Origin: an uncultured Verrucomicrobia subdivision 3 bacterium
Lineage (GTDB): Bacteria; Verrucomicrobiota; Verrucomicrobiia; Limisphaerales; UBA11358
Direction: 5' to 3'
Assembly (NCBI GenBank): GCA_903895255.1
Contig: CAITTG010000070.1
Span: 1-34,623 of the forward strand
Length of the DNA stretch: 34,623 nt
Part shown: piece by piece, positions 9,501-16,588 of the stretch
How positions within the stretch are numbered: position 1 is the first letter of the stretch
Layout of the letters: the number at the start of each line of letters is the position of its first letter
Notes under the pieces: model-generated
The model's database searches: none
The model's input: the letters and a program-made list of their open reading frames with translations, nothing else
What the model was told of the DNA's origin: nothing
Translations under genes and position numbers: made by a program

Positions 9501-12500
9501 AGCACGATCAATACTTACACATTTAACGGTTACAAGATTACCGGGTCCGGTACTTCAGTGACCAAGAACAACGCGGGCACGCTCATTCTGGCCAATGCCG
9601 GCAATGATTACGGCGGCGTGACAACCATCAACGGCGGCACCTTGCAGATTGGCGATGGTTCGACCACCGGCACTGCCATTGGCGTCGGGAATATTCTCAA
9701 CAACGGCACGTTGATTTTTGACCAGCCGGACAGCTCCACCGTTGCGGGTAATATCAGCGGCACGGGTCCGCTGACCGTCAACGGCACGGGTGTGCTTACG
9801 CTGCTGGGTAACAATACCTATGCCGGCCTGACCACGGTGGATTACGGCACCCTGAGTGTGGGCAACGGCGGTCTGACCGGTTCCCTCGGTGCGAATGCGG
9901 TTTCCCTCCTGGATGGCAGCACGCTCACCATTAACCGTGCGGGGACATATTCCCTGCTCAACGGCATCAGCGGCAACGGCGAAGTGGCCTTTGGCGGCCC
10001 GGGCACCGTGACCTTTGGCGGCGTGAACACCTATCTGAATAACACGATCATTACCAATGGCACGGTAATTCTGGCGGCCAACAACACCATTCCCTCTGGC
10101 GGTTCCACCACCGGCTGGTTGATTCTGGATGGCGGCGCGACGGCGGGCGTGCTCGACTTGAACGGCCATAATCAAACCGTGAATGAATTGTCCGGTCTGG
10201 CGGGCACAGCCCTGGGTTTGATCGTGAACAACGGTTCCGGGCTCAGCACGCTGACGATTGGCACGGCCAACACCACCACGTATGCCGGGCTGATTGAAGA
10301 TAATAACAATGCCGGCAGCGGCCAGATTGGATTGGAAATTGATGGTGACGGCACGGCCGGCACCGCGCTCACGCTGAGCGGCTTGAATAGTTATAGCGGC
10401 CCCGTGCTCGTCAATGGTGGCAAGGTGATTTTGGGCAACAACGGCGGTCAGACCGCCATCGGCACCGGTCTCATCACACTGGAGAACAATGGCACCGTTC
10501 AGATGGCCTATTACGGCAGTGGGGCGGCCACGCAGGGAACGTTTGTGAATTCAGTCCTGGTTCCGGTGGGAGCCACCGGCAACCTGTTCACCATGGGGCG
10601 CGGCACTTACTCCGGCAACCTCACGGTGCATGGCACCTTGAATTTGACGACCAGTTATGTGCGCAGCACGCCGTCCGGCGACTGGTCCGCTTCGGACGGG
10701 CAGATTAACATTCTGGCGGGCACGGGCGGCGGGGCGGTTTACTTGAACAACGCCGGGAACATTAACTTCGGCATTGCCGCCATCAACTTGGGCGCCGGCG
10801 TCACCCTCATGAACCATGGCAACACGGGCACGGGGGGCAACACGATCACCATTGGTGAACTCACCGGCACGGGTACGATTGAAGACACCGATGCCGGCTT
10901 CGCCGGCCGGACCACCACTTATGTGGTCGGCGGTCGCAACACCGATGCCACCTTTAACGGCACGATTCAGAATGCCACCCGTTACACCGGCATCAACAAG
11001 GTCGGCACGAAGTCCTGGACCCTGGCCGGAACGGACACCTACACCGGTCCAACCACGGTGACCGCGGGTTCTTTGATCATTGGTTCCGGCTCGTTCCCCG
11101 CGGCCAGCACCTCGTTTACGGTATACAACGGAGCCCTGCTGGATGTCTCCAGCTATGGCGGCCTGACCTTTTCCGCCGGCCAGACGCTCGCGGGTGCTGG
11201 TTCGGTGAGCGGCGGCGTCACCCTCGTCGCGGGCGACATCTTGAGCCCCGGTGTGGGCACGGTTGCCGGCACGCTGGCGTTGTTGAACGGCCTGACGGAA
11301 TCCGGGCCCTATGTGACCAATGACTTTAATCTGTCCAGCGATGCCACCGGGGTGAGCCTCACCAACAGCGTGGTGGCGGTCACGGGCGACTTGAACCTCA
11401 CGGGCACCAATCTCGTGGTGATTAATCCCCTGAACACGATTCTCGGGGCGGGCACCTATACGTTGTTCACCTACACGGGTAATTTGATCAACGAAGGCGG
11501 CGTGGTGGCCGCCGGCACCACCTTGGAAAACAACCTCGTCGGCTTCGGCGCATTTGCCACGAACTCGGACGTGACGCTCATCTTTAGCAACGCCGTGAAC
11601 GCGGTGGTCATGATCGTCAAGCCCACGGGCCAGAGTCTCACCTGGCAGGGCGGGGTCACCGGCACTGTCTCCAATAACTGGGATGTGAACATCAGCTCGA
11701 ACTGGTTGAACGCGGCCACGAGCCTGACCAACTTCCTGACCTACGACAACGTGAGCTTCGGCGACGGCAGCACGAACTTCAACGTGGTGCTGGCTGGCGC
11801 CCTGGCCCCCGGGTCAGTCACGGTCAATTCCACCAATGCCTACACCTTTGCGGGCACGGGTAAAATCACCGGGACCACGGGCATTACCAAGTCGGGAACC
11901 AATGTCCTGACCATCAGCAACACCGGCGGCAATGACTTTACGGGCCAGGTGGCCATCAACGGCGGCACCCTCAAGCTGGGGGTGGCGACCGCGCTCGGGG
12001 CGACCAATGGCAACACGGTGGTGGCCAGCGGGGCCACACTGGATCTCAACGGCCTGGCGCCGAATGCCGAGCCGGTGGTGGCACAGGGCGGCGGGGTGAA
12101 TGGCACCGGGGCCATCATCAACAATGGCGCGCAGTTGGTGAATGCCGGTTTCACCGGCAATGTGACGCTGGCGGGCGACACCACCTTCGGTGGCAGCAAC
12201 CGCTGGGACATTTACAATGGCTCGCTCACCGGCAACGGACACAACCTGACCAAAGTCGGGGCGAATTACATTGTCCTCACGTCGCTGGGTGACATTGGCG
12301 TGAACAATATCTCGGTACAGTCTGGATACTTCACGTTGATCGGTAACACGACACTGGGAACGAACGGCGGGACGGTGAATCTCCTCAGTGGCGGCCGGAT
12401 TGATCTCTATGCCACCTCGGTCACCAACGCCAAACCCGTGGTGATGAGCGGGGCCACGATCTCCAGCAGCAGCGGCACCAACGTCTATGGCGGTCCGATC

Positions 12501-13385
12501 ACCCTCGGGGCCAGCGAGACCTTCACGGCCACGACGCCGCTGGTCCTGAACGGCGCGCTGGCCGGCGCGGGCAGCCTCCTGAAAAACGGGGCCTCCACCC
12601 TGACCTTGTTCGGCACGAACACCTATTCCGGCGCCACCACGGTGGCGGCGGGTTCCCTGCTCCTGGCGGGCACGAGTTCGATCGCCAGCAGCACGTTGCT
12701 GGATGTGAATGCGGGCGCCATGCTGGATGTCACGGGCCTTTCTGGTGCCTCGCTGGCCGTTTCTTCGGGCACGACCCTGAAGGGCGCTGGCTCGGTGAAT
12801 GGCAGTGTCACTGCCGCCGCAGGGGCCACCGTGGCTCCGGGTGAGTCGGCGGTGGGCACGCTCACGATCAGCAACACGGTCACCCTTGCTGGCAATTCCC
12901 TGCTCGCGGTCAACAAGGGGCTGGCCGTTTCCAACAGTGTGCTGGCGGCCACCACCATTCATTATGGCGGCACTCTGACGATCACGAACCTGGGCGCGGC
13001 CTTGGTGGCCGGCGATTCCTTCAAGCTGTTTAGCGCCGGCACCATCACCGGAACGTTTGCCGCCATCCTGCCGGCCACGCCGGGCGCGGGCTTGCTCTGG
13101 AACACCAACGGTCTGGCCACCGGCACGCTCGCCGTGGTGGCCGGCGCGACGGTGAACACCAATCCGCCGCCGCTGCTGACCACGATCAACGGTTCGCAAT
13201 TCATCCTGAGCTGGCCGACCAACCTCGGCTGGACCCTGCAGGCCCAGACCAACAACTTGAGCACCGGCTTGAGCGGCAACTGGGTGAGCCAGCCCGGCTC
13301 CACCAGTGTGACCAGTGTCACCAACACGATTGACCCCACCAAGGGCACGGTGTTCTACCGCCTGGTTTACACCAACACGCCCTGA
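6561..13385 (+). CDS. Giant autotransporter-associated beta-strand-repeat surface protein
   Basis: Encodes 2274 residues from the ATG at 6561, chosen because a signal peptide follows at once (MQKPKLLKL... to about residue 36, ADA/QAL); the frame is open from a GTG at 6432. The body consists of repeated units of the autotransporter-associated type, such as TKxGxGTLTLxxxNTYSGxTxVxxGxL. Four 'W..N W' modules start units, near 6680, 8210, 9320 and 11640. One block is duplicated over about 170 residues: DNA 7346-7375 and 10676-10705 are identical over 30 bp. The end (SWPTNLGWTLQAQTNNL...TVFYRLVYTN) is a short verrucomicrobial C-terminal module. No autotransporter beta-barrel and no PEP-CTERM tail is present, so the export and anchoring route is unclear. 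It probably forms a long beta-helical surface or adhesion fibre. Confidence 0.85.
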   Translation: MQKPKLLKLSRRLNVNPLLIFMALMALLASAGRADAQALNQWNTTTTPSSWAAGSNWSLGVVPGVNDTAAFTNLDITADTTVTLDANESINTLVFGDLVTSTAGSWLINTGALANATLTLSGTAPSITVNALGTGKSVQINAPVAGSSSIAFNGPGQVFLDNPSSWTGGALINGGSVGLGGAIGTIGQAGYGVITLTNGGTLYLNGYNSTTQAGNFTNNIFVPAGTTGTLYAPGRGGYGVNAAITVHGTLNLVSCYVRSTPNGDWSASDGQINVTGTPSGTAAGGDIYLNTTGNFSFGTAAMYFGTGAGSLYSSGNFGTGGINITIGEVSGATGGLIGGSASVANNRITTFVVGGRNTTATFTGTIRDNSRPAAITKMGTGAWNLGAFNNYSGATLVATGAIYGVTGGSISNSIITVATNLAYGTATFGVQVASTGGQWTGTNLVLRSGSTLAFNYGTVLPSTNTAPLRLLGGITSTNVVFVSVSGGNGWAPGVYPLARYASNYVGNGFAAFVVTNLPLRVVGVLSNDTANNGIDLVVTAVNEPLKWAVGNGVWDINLSSNWKDATGTATTYQQLLGLGDQVVLDDTASGSSPIAITIGATVTPASVTFSNSAKAYSLSGTAGIAGTTGLTKQGTGTLTITTTNTFSGPVNLNGGILNFSSLNNNLGTGTAINFNGGTLQYAAGSADDISTRTVTISTNGATIDTGASSVTFSNRIGNNGIGNLTKLGAGKLTLVTNSTFTGLTLIQNGTLALGTSLSNSAALVVSAGAKLDASVSGLNLNGANGQVLAGSGTVTGIVTTASGAILTPGTNGTVGTLTLQNDLNLNGGTYFFDVATTNHDLIIVAGALNIQNPSGGTLTINPLNTLTNGTYKLIQYAGAYNNGVAGLTVAGAQAGKIFSLSDATAGEIDLVVSSGGSATLTWLGDGVNNYWDVNNTANWLNGGSPADFINGDTVTFNDSGSLSPNVNIESTPVSPSSLVVSTINTYTFNGYKITGSGTSVTKNNAGTLILANAGNDYGGVTTINGGTLQIGDGSTTGTAIGVGNILNNGTLIFDQPDSSTVAGNISGTGPLTVNGTGVLTLLGNNTYAGLTTVDYGTLSVGNGGLTGSLGANAVSLLDGSTLTINRAGTYSLLNGISGNGEVAFGGPGTVTFGGVNTYLNNTIITNGTVILAANNTIPSGGSTTGWLILDGGATAGVLDLNGHNQTVNELSGLAGTALGLIVNNGSGLSTLTIGTANTTTYAGLIEDNNNAGSGQIGLEIDGDGTAGTALTLSGLNSYSGPVLVNGGKVILGNNGGQTAIGTGLITLENNGTVQMAYYGSGAATQGTFVNSVLVPVGATGNLFTMGRGTYSGNLTVHGTLNLTTSYVRSTPSGDWSASDGQINILAGTGGGAVYLNNAGNINFGIAAINLGAGVTLMNHGNTGTGGNTITIGELTGTGTIEDTDAGFAGRTTTYVVGGRNTDATFNGTIQNATRYTGINKVGTKSWTLAGTDTYTGPTTVTAGSLIIGSGSFPAASTSFTVYNGALLDVSSYGGLTFSAGQTLAGAGSVSGGVTLVAGDILSPGVGTVAGTLALLNGLTESGPYVTNDFNLSSDATGVSLTNSVVAVTGDLNLTGTNLVVINPLNTILGAGTYTLFTYTGNLINEGGVVAAGTTLENNLVGFGAFATNSDVTLIFSNAVNAVVMIVKPTGQSLTWQGGVTGTVSNNWDVNISSNWLNAATSLTNFLTYDNVSFGDGSTNFNVVLAGALAPGSVTVNSTNAYTFAGTGKITGTTGITKSGTNVLTISNTGGNDFTGQVAINGGTLKLGVATALGATNGNTVVASGATLDLNGLAPNAEPVVAQGGGVNGTGAIINNGAQLVNAGFTGNVTLAGDTTFGGSNRWDIYNGSLTGNGHNLTKVGANYIVLTSLGDIGVNNISVQSGYFTLIGNTTLGTNGGTVNLLSGGRIDLYATSVTNAKPVVMSGATISSSSGTNVYGGPITLGASETFTATTPLVLNGALAGAGSLLKNGASTLTLFGTNTYSGATTVAAGSLLLAGTSSIASSTLLDVNAGAMLDVTGLSGASLAVSSGTTLKGAGSVNGSVTAAAGATVAPGESAVGTLTISNTVTLAGNSLLAVNKGLAVSNSVLAATTIHYGGTLTITNLGAALVAGDSFKLFSAGTITGTFAAILPATPGAGLLWNTNGLATGTLAVVAGATVNTNPPPLLTTINGSQFILSWPTNLGWTLQAQTNNLSTGLSGNWVSQPGSTSVTSVTNTIDPTKGTVFYRLVYTNTP

Positions 13386-13403
13386 TTAAAGGGGATTTTC
13401 ACC

Positions 13404-13439
13404 GGCGCGACTCCGAACTTTCGGGGTCGCGCCTTTTTT
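13404..13439 (+). terminator. Rho-independent terminator after the giant repeat protein
   Basis: The stem GGCGCGAC...GTCGCGCC (13404-13411 with 13426-13433) has additional CCGA/CGG pairing inside and is followed by TTTTTTG. It lies 18 bp after the stop codon and isolates the following pheA operon. Confidence 0.9.
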
Positions 13440-13505
13440 GTGCCCGGAACCCGCGCCATTAAACAGGTTTGATTCTTCCCGGGTTCTTTTGCATGCTTGG
13501 CCCTA

Positions 13506-14567
13506 GTGAACATCTCCGAACATCGTCAGGCCATTGATCAACTGGATGCGCAGATCGTGGCGCTGCTCAACGAGCGGACCCGGCATGTGCTGGCCATCGG
13601 CGATATCAAGCTCAAGGCGGGCGAGGAAATTTACGCCCCCCACCGGGAGCGCGCAGTGTTTGAGCGCATCTGCGGCCACAACCAGGGGCCGATGACCAAC
13701 GACCAGCTCCGCGCGATTTACCGCGAGGTCATGTCCAGCGCCCTGGCGCTGGAGAAAACCATGACCATCGCCTACCTGGGCCCGGAAGCCACCTTCACGC
13801 ATCAGGCGGCCATCCGCCGGTTCGGCTCCAGCCTGGCTTATGCCGCGCAAAAAACCATTGCTGATGTCTTCACCGAAGTCAGCAAGCACCGCGCGGATTA
13901 CGGGGTGGTGCCCGTGGAAAATTCCACCGAGGGCGTGGTGACCCACACCCTGGACATGTTCGTGGACAGCGATTTGAAAATCGTTTCGCAAATCGTGTTG
14001 CGGGTGCAGCAGTGCCTGATGAGCAACTCGCCGCGCACGCGCCTTAAAAAATTGTTTGTGCATCCGCAGTCGCTGGCCCAGTGCCGGGGCTGGATTCAAG
14101 CGAATCTGCCCAAGGTGGAAATCATCGAGACTTCCTCCAACGCCCGCTCGGCCGAGCTGGCTGCCGCCGAAAAAGGCGCGGCCGCGATTGGCGGGGCCCT
14201 GGCCGCCGAGAAATACAAGCTGGCCATCCTGGAGCAGGACATTCAGGACAATGCCGCCAATGCCACGCGTTTCCTCGTGCTGGGCCGCACCTGCAGCCCG
14301 CCCACGGGCGACGACCGCACCAGCCTCATGATCAGCGTGGCGGACAAAGCCGGGGCGCTGCACCAGGCCATCGCCGCCTTCCGCCGGCAAAAAATCAACC
14401 TCACCAAAATCGAATCGCGCCCGAGCAAACGCAAGGCTTGGGAATATTTCTTTTTCATCGATTGCGCCGGGCACGTGCAGGACCCGCGGCTGGCCAAGGC
14501 GATTGAACTGCTGGGCCACCAGTGCAATTTTGTCAAAATCCTGGGATCGTATCCCAACACGGAATAA
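13506..14567 (+). CDS. pheA: Bifunctional chorismate mutase/prephenate dehydratase (P-protein)
   Basis: Converts chorismate to prephenate and then to phenylpyruvate in phenylalanine synthesis, in the cytoplasm. The start is taken as the GTG at 13506 (MNISEHRQAIDQLD); an in-frame TTG at 13497 is a weaker alternative, and neither has a clear ribosome-binding site. Residues 1-85 are an AroQ-type chorismate mutase (IDQLDAQIVALLNERTRHV, then K..GEEIYAPHRE). The dehydratase starts at IAYLGPEATFTHQAA and holds YGVVPVENSTEGVV and NATRFLVLG (the TRF motif). The C-terminal ACT domain carries the ESRPSKRKAWEYFFFID motif typical of the Phe-binding regulatory site, so feedback inhibition by phenylalanine is expected. 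The length of 353 is normal for the family. The gene is the first of an apparent four-gene operon. Confidence 0.93.
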   Translation: MNISEHRQAIDQLDAQIVALLNERTRHVLAIGDIKLKAGEEIYAPHRERAVFERICGHNQGPMTNDQLRAIYREVMSSALALEKTMTIAYLGPEATFTHQAAIRRFGSSLAYAAQKTIADVFTEVSKHRADYGVVPVENSTEGVVTHTLDMFVDSDLKIVSQIVLRVQQCLMSNSPRTRLKKLFVHPQSLAQCRGWIQANLPKVEIIETSSNARSAELAAAEKGAAAIGGALAAEKYKLAILEQDIQDNAANATRFLVLGRTCSPPTGDDRTSLMISVADKAGALHQAIAAFRRQKINLTKIESRPSKRKAWEYFFFIDCAGHVQDPRLAKAIELLGHQCNFVKILGSYPNTE

Positions 14568-14587
14568 ACCACCCACCCCCTCGCGCC

Positions 14588-15295
14588 ATGGAAACCAACC
14601 CGAAAACCACGGATTACTTCATCTGGGGCATTGATAACGCGGCTTACGGACCGGTGCCGCTACCCGCCCTGAGCGAATGGATCAAGGATGAGCGGGTGCA
14701 GGAGGACACGTGGGTGTATGTTCGCGCCGAGCAGGCCTGGCGCCCGGCGAAGGCGGTGACCGAGTTGCTCCCGGAATTTAAAGGTGTGGGCGCGCCCGAG
14801 ACTCCGGCGCCCGTGGCCGGCGGGCGCATCAAGCCGGGTTCCCTCCGGCGCATCAAGATTCTCGCCGAACTCAGTGACAACCAGCTCGCCCATCTGCTGC
14901 AGTTTTTGGAGCCCGCCAATGTACCGCAATTTACCTGCGTGTGCAAAGAAGGCGATCCGGGCGACGGCATGTATCTGGTTCTCGGGGGCGAGTTACGGGC
15001 CCGCAAAATGGTGGAGGGGCAGGAAACGATCCTCGCGACTTTCACCGCCGGTGATTTCTTTGGGGACATCGCCCTCTTTGACCACGGCCCCCGCTCGGCG
15101 GATGTGGTGGCTAATATCGACAGCCTGCTTTTCAAAATGTCCACCGCCAATTTTGAGCGTTTGATCAAGGAAGCCCCGGCGCTGGCCACCCCTTTCCTTC
15201 AGGCGGCCGCCCGCACCCTGGCCTCCCGGATTCGCGCCGACAACCAGCGCCTGGAGCGGTTGGCTCGGCAGTTTGCGGTCAGCCGTAACATCTGA
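14588..15295 (+). CDS. GYF_2-like plus cyclic-nucleotide-binding domain protein
   Basis: Encodes 235 residues from the ATG at 14588, 20 bp after pheA. Residues about 10-60 (YFIWGIDNAAYGPVPLPALS...QAWRPAKAV) resemble the GYF_2 domain, a small module that probably binds partner proteins. Residues about 88-205 form a cNMP-binding beta-roll: LAELSDNQLAHLLQFLEP, GDPGDGMYLVLGGELRAR, and the phosphate-binding-cassette region FFGDIALFDHGPRSADVVA. The usual PBC order FGE.AL...R.A is present, but D replaces the common Glu (FFGDIAL), so true cAMP binding is uncertain. There is no HTH domain at the C-terminus, which argues against a CRP-type transcription factor. It is probably a cytoplasmic sensor or adaptor. 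It is followed after 3 bp by kdsD, which suggests translational coupling. Confidence 0.8.
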   Translation: METNPKTTDYFIWGIDNAAYGPVPLPALSEWIKDERVQEDTWVYVRAEQAWRPAKAVTELLPEFKGVGAPETPAPVAGGRIKPGSLRRIKILAELSDNQLAHLLQFLEPANVPQFTCVCKEGDPGDGMYLVLGGELRARKMVEGQETILATFTAGDFFGDIALFDHGPRSADVVANIDSLLFKMSTANFERLIKEAPALATPFLQAAARTLASRIRADNQRLERLARQFAVSRNI

Positions 15296-15298
15296 GCC

Positions 15299-16336
15299 AT
15301 GGGCACCCACCGCCGTACAACTTCTCCCGCCGCCTTGAAATCCAAGCCGGAAGCGCCGGCCCCGGTCAAACACCTCGCGAAGGCCCGCGAGGTGTTTGAC
15401 ATTGAACTCCTCGCCCTCAAGGCGGTGCGCGGCCAATTGGACGAGGTCTTCAACACCGTCGTGGAGGCCGTGGTGGACACCTTGCAACGGCGGGGCAAAA
15501 TCATCATCGTCGGCATCGGTAAATCCGGCAATGTCGGCCGCAAAATTGCCGCCACCCTCACCAGCACCGGTTCCACCAGCGTGGTGCTGGATCCCGTGGA
15601 TGCCCTGCATGGTGACTTGGGCGTCATCAGCGACGGCGACTTGATCCTCGCGCTGAGTTATTCCGGGGAATCCGAGGAACTGCTGAATCTCCTCCCCGCC
15701 ATCAAACGATTTTCTGTCCGGATCATGGCCCTGACCGGCAACCCCAAATCCACGCTCGCGCGCCATAGTGACCGGGTGCTTAACGTCCGGGTGCCCAAGG
15801 AAGCCTGTCCCTTCAACCTGGCCCCCACCGCCAGCACCACCGCCATGCTGGTGATGGGTGACGCCCTGGCCATGGCGGTGTTGCAGGCGCGCGGCTTCAA
15901 GCAGGGCGATTTCGCAAAGTACCATCCCTCCGGTTCCATCGGTCGCGCCATGCTCCTCAAGGTGGGCGACATCATGCGCACCGGCGCGCGCAATGCCGTC
16001 GCCCGAGAGGATGTCACGGTCAAGGAAGCCCTGCTGGTCATGACCAGTGCGCGGTCCGGCTGTCTCAGCGTGGTGAATGCGCGCGGCAAACTCACGGGGA
16101 TCTTCACCGATGGCGATTTTCGCCGCCACTTGGTAGCCGATGAACACTTGCTGGCCCAGCCCTTGAAACAAGTGATGACCCCCCGGCCCGTCAGCGTCCG
16201 CGACGACGCGCTCGCGGTGGAGGCGCTCAAAGTGTTCAACGAACGGAACATTGATGATTTGATTGTCGTCAACGCCCGGCACGAGCCCGTTGGCTTGGTG
16301 GATCTCCAAGACCTGCCGAAGCTGAAAATTGTCTGA
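15299..16336 (+). CDS. kdsD: Arabinose-5-phosphate isomerase (KpsF/GutQ/KdsD family)
   Basis: Interconverts ribulose-5-phosphate and arabinose-5-phosphate, the first step toward Kdo for lipopolysaccharide. It has 345 residues. After a basic N-terminal extension of about 30 residues comes a SIS domain (about 55-195) with IIIVGIGKSGNVGRKIAATL, SYSGESEELLNLLP and the family signature KYHPSGSIGR. Two CBS domains (about 220-345) begin at VGDIMRTGARNAVA and at VMTPRPVSVRDDALAVEA and close with HEPVGLVDLQDL. The order and length match KdsD/KpsF proteins. The ATG lies 3 bp after the stop of the cNMP-binding gene. Kdo synthesis implies an LPS-type outer membrane, consistent with the porin and TonB genes in the same window. 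Confidence 0.92.
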   Translation: MGTHRRTTSPAALKSKPEAPAPVKHLAKAREVFDIELLALKAVRGQLDEVFNTVVEAVVDTLQRRGKIIIVGIGKSGNVGRKIAATLTSTGSTSVVLDPVDALHGDLGVISDGDLILALSYSGESEELLNLLPAIKRFSVRIMALTGNPKSTLARHSDRVLNVRVPKEACPFNLAPTASTTAMLVMGDALAMAVLQARGFKQGDFAKYHPSGSIGRAMLLKVGDIMRTGARNAVAREDVTVKEALLVMTSARSGCLSVVNARGKLTGIFTDGDFRRHLVADEHLLAQPLKQVMTPRPVSVRDDALAVEALKVFNERNIDDLIVVNARHEPVGLVDLQDLPKLKIV

Positions 16337-16345
16337 CCCGCGCCC

Positions 16346-16519
16346 ATGAGTAACGCGCAGGAAATTCAGCCCCACTTGGAATGCGATGCCTGCGGTCAGA
16401 CCGGCGCATACGTTTGGGGCGAGCGAACCCTGTGCGTGGAGTGTTACGCGGAGGTCGGTTCCAGTTGCGCGGGGACCGGGAAGTCAGAGTTGGATTCCTC
16501 CAATGTGCCTCCCGCCTGA
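16346..16519 (+). CDS. Small zinc-ribbon-like protein (57 aa)
   Basis: This short ORF begins with an ATG 9 bp after the kdsD stop and reads MSNAQEIQPHLECDACGQTG and onward to ...VPPA, then TGA at 16517-16519. Cys residues sit as CDAC (13, 16) and CVEC (30, 33), with one more at 41. Two CxxC pairs spaced by 13 residues are the pattern of a one-zinc ribbon or knuckle. The segment AYVWGERTLCVECYAEVGSS between and after the pairs looks conserved in style rather than random. The position directly behind kdsD in the same orientation and at operon spacing supports a real gene. Function unknown; a small regulator or metal-binding accessory is possible. Confidence 0.65.
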   Translation: MSNAQEIQPHLECDACGQTGAYVWGERTLCVECYAEVGSSCAGTGKSELDSSNVPPA

Positions 16520-16524
16520 CCCGG

Positions 16525-16553
16525 CTCTCCGGGCGGCAGACGACCGGGGAGAG
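16525..16553. terminator. Possible weak hairpin between convergent genes
   Basis: CTCTCC (16525-16530) pairs with GGAGAG (16548-16553), with further GG/CC pairing offset by a bulge. It lies between the 57-aa gene and the convergent PQQ-domain gene. No T-run follows, so a terminator role is tentative. Confidence 0.25.
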
Positions 16554-16588
16554 GCGCGGGGAAATCGTCGCGCCTCCCAACCGCGCCA

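Noticed and set aside
11814..13199. Long minus-strand open frames opposite the giant repeat protein (also 6852-8282 and 8394-9185)
   Set aside because: Low-complexity Gly/Arg/Ala-rich mirror frames of the repeat DNA. The plus-strand frame is continuous, with a signal peptide and a clear repeat pattern.
13497..13505. TTG start for pheA
   Set aside because: The GTG at 13506 gives the usual short N-terminus of AroQ-type P-proteins. The TTG adds only three residues and has no better ribosome-binding site. The choice remains open but minor.
14993..16375. Minus-strand frame of 460 codons opposite kdsD
   Set aside because: It covers the well-supported kdsD and the end of the cNMP gene and is Gly/His/Gln-rich, a typical shadow of GC-rich coding DNA.
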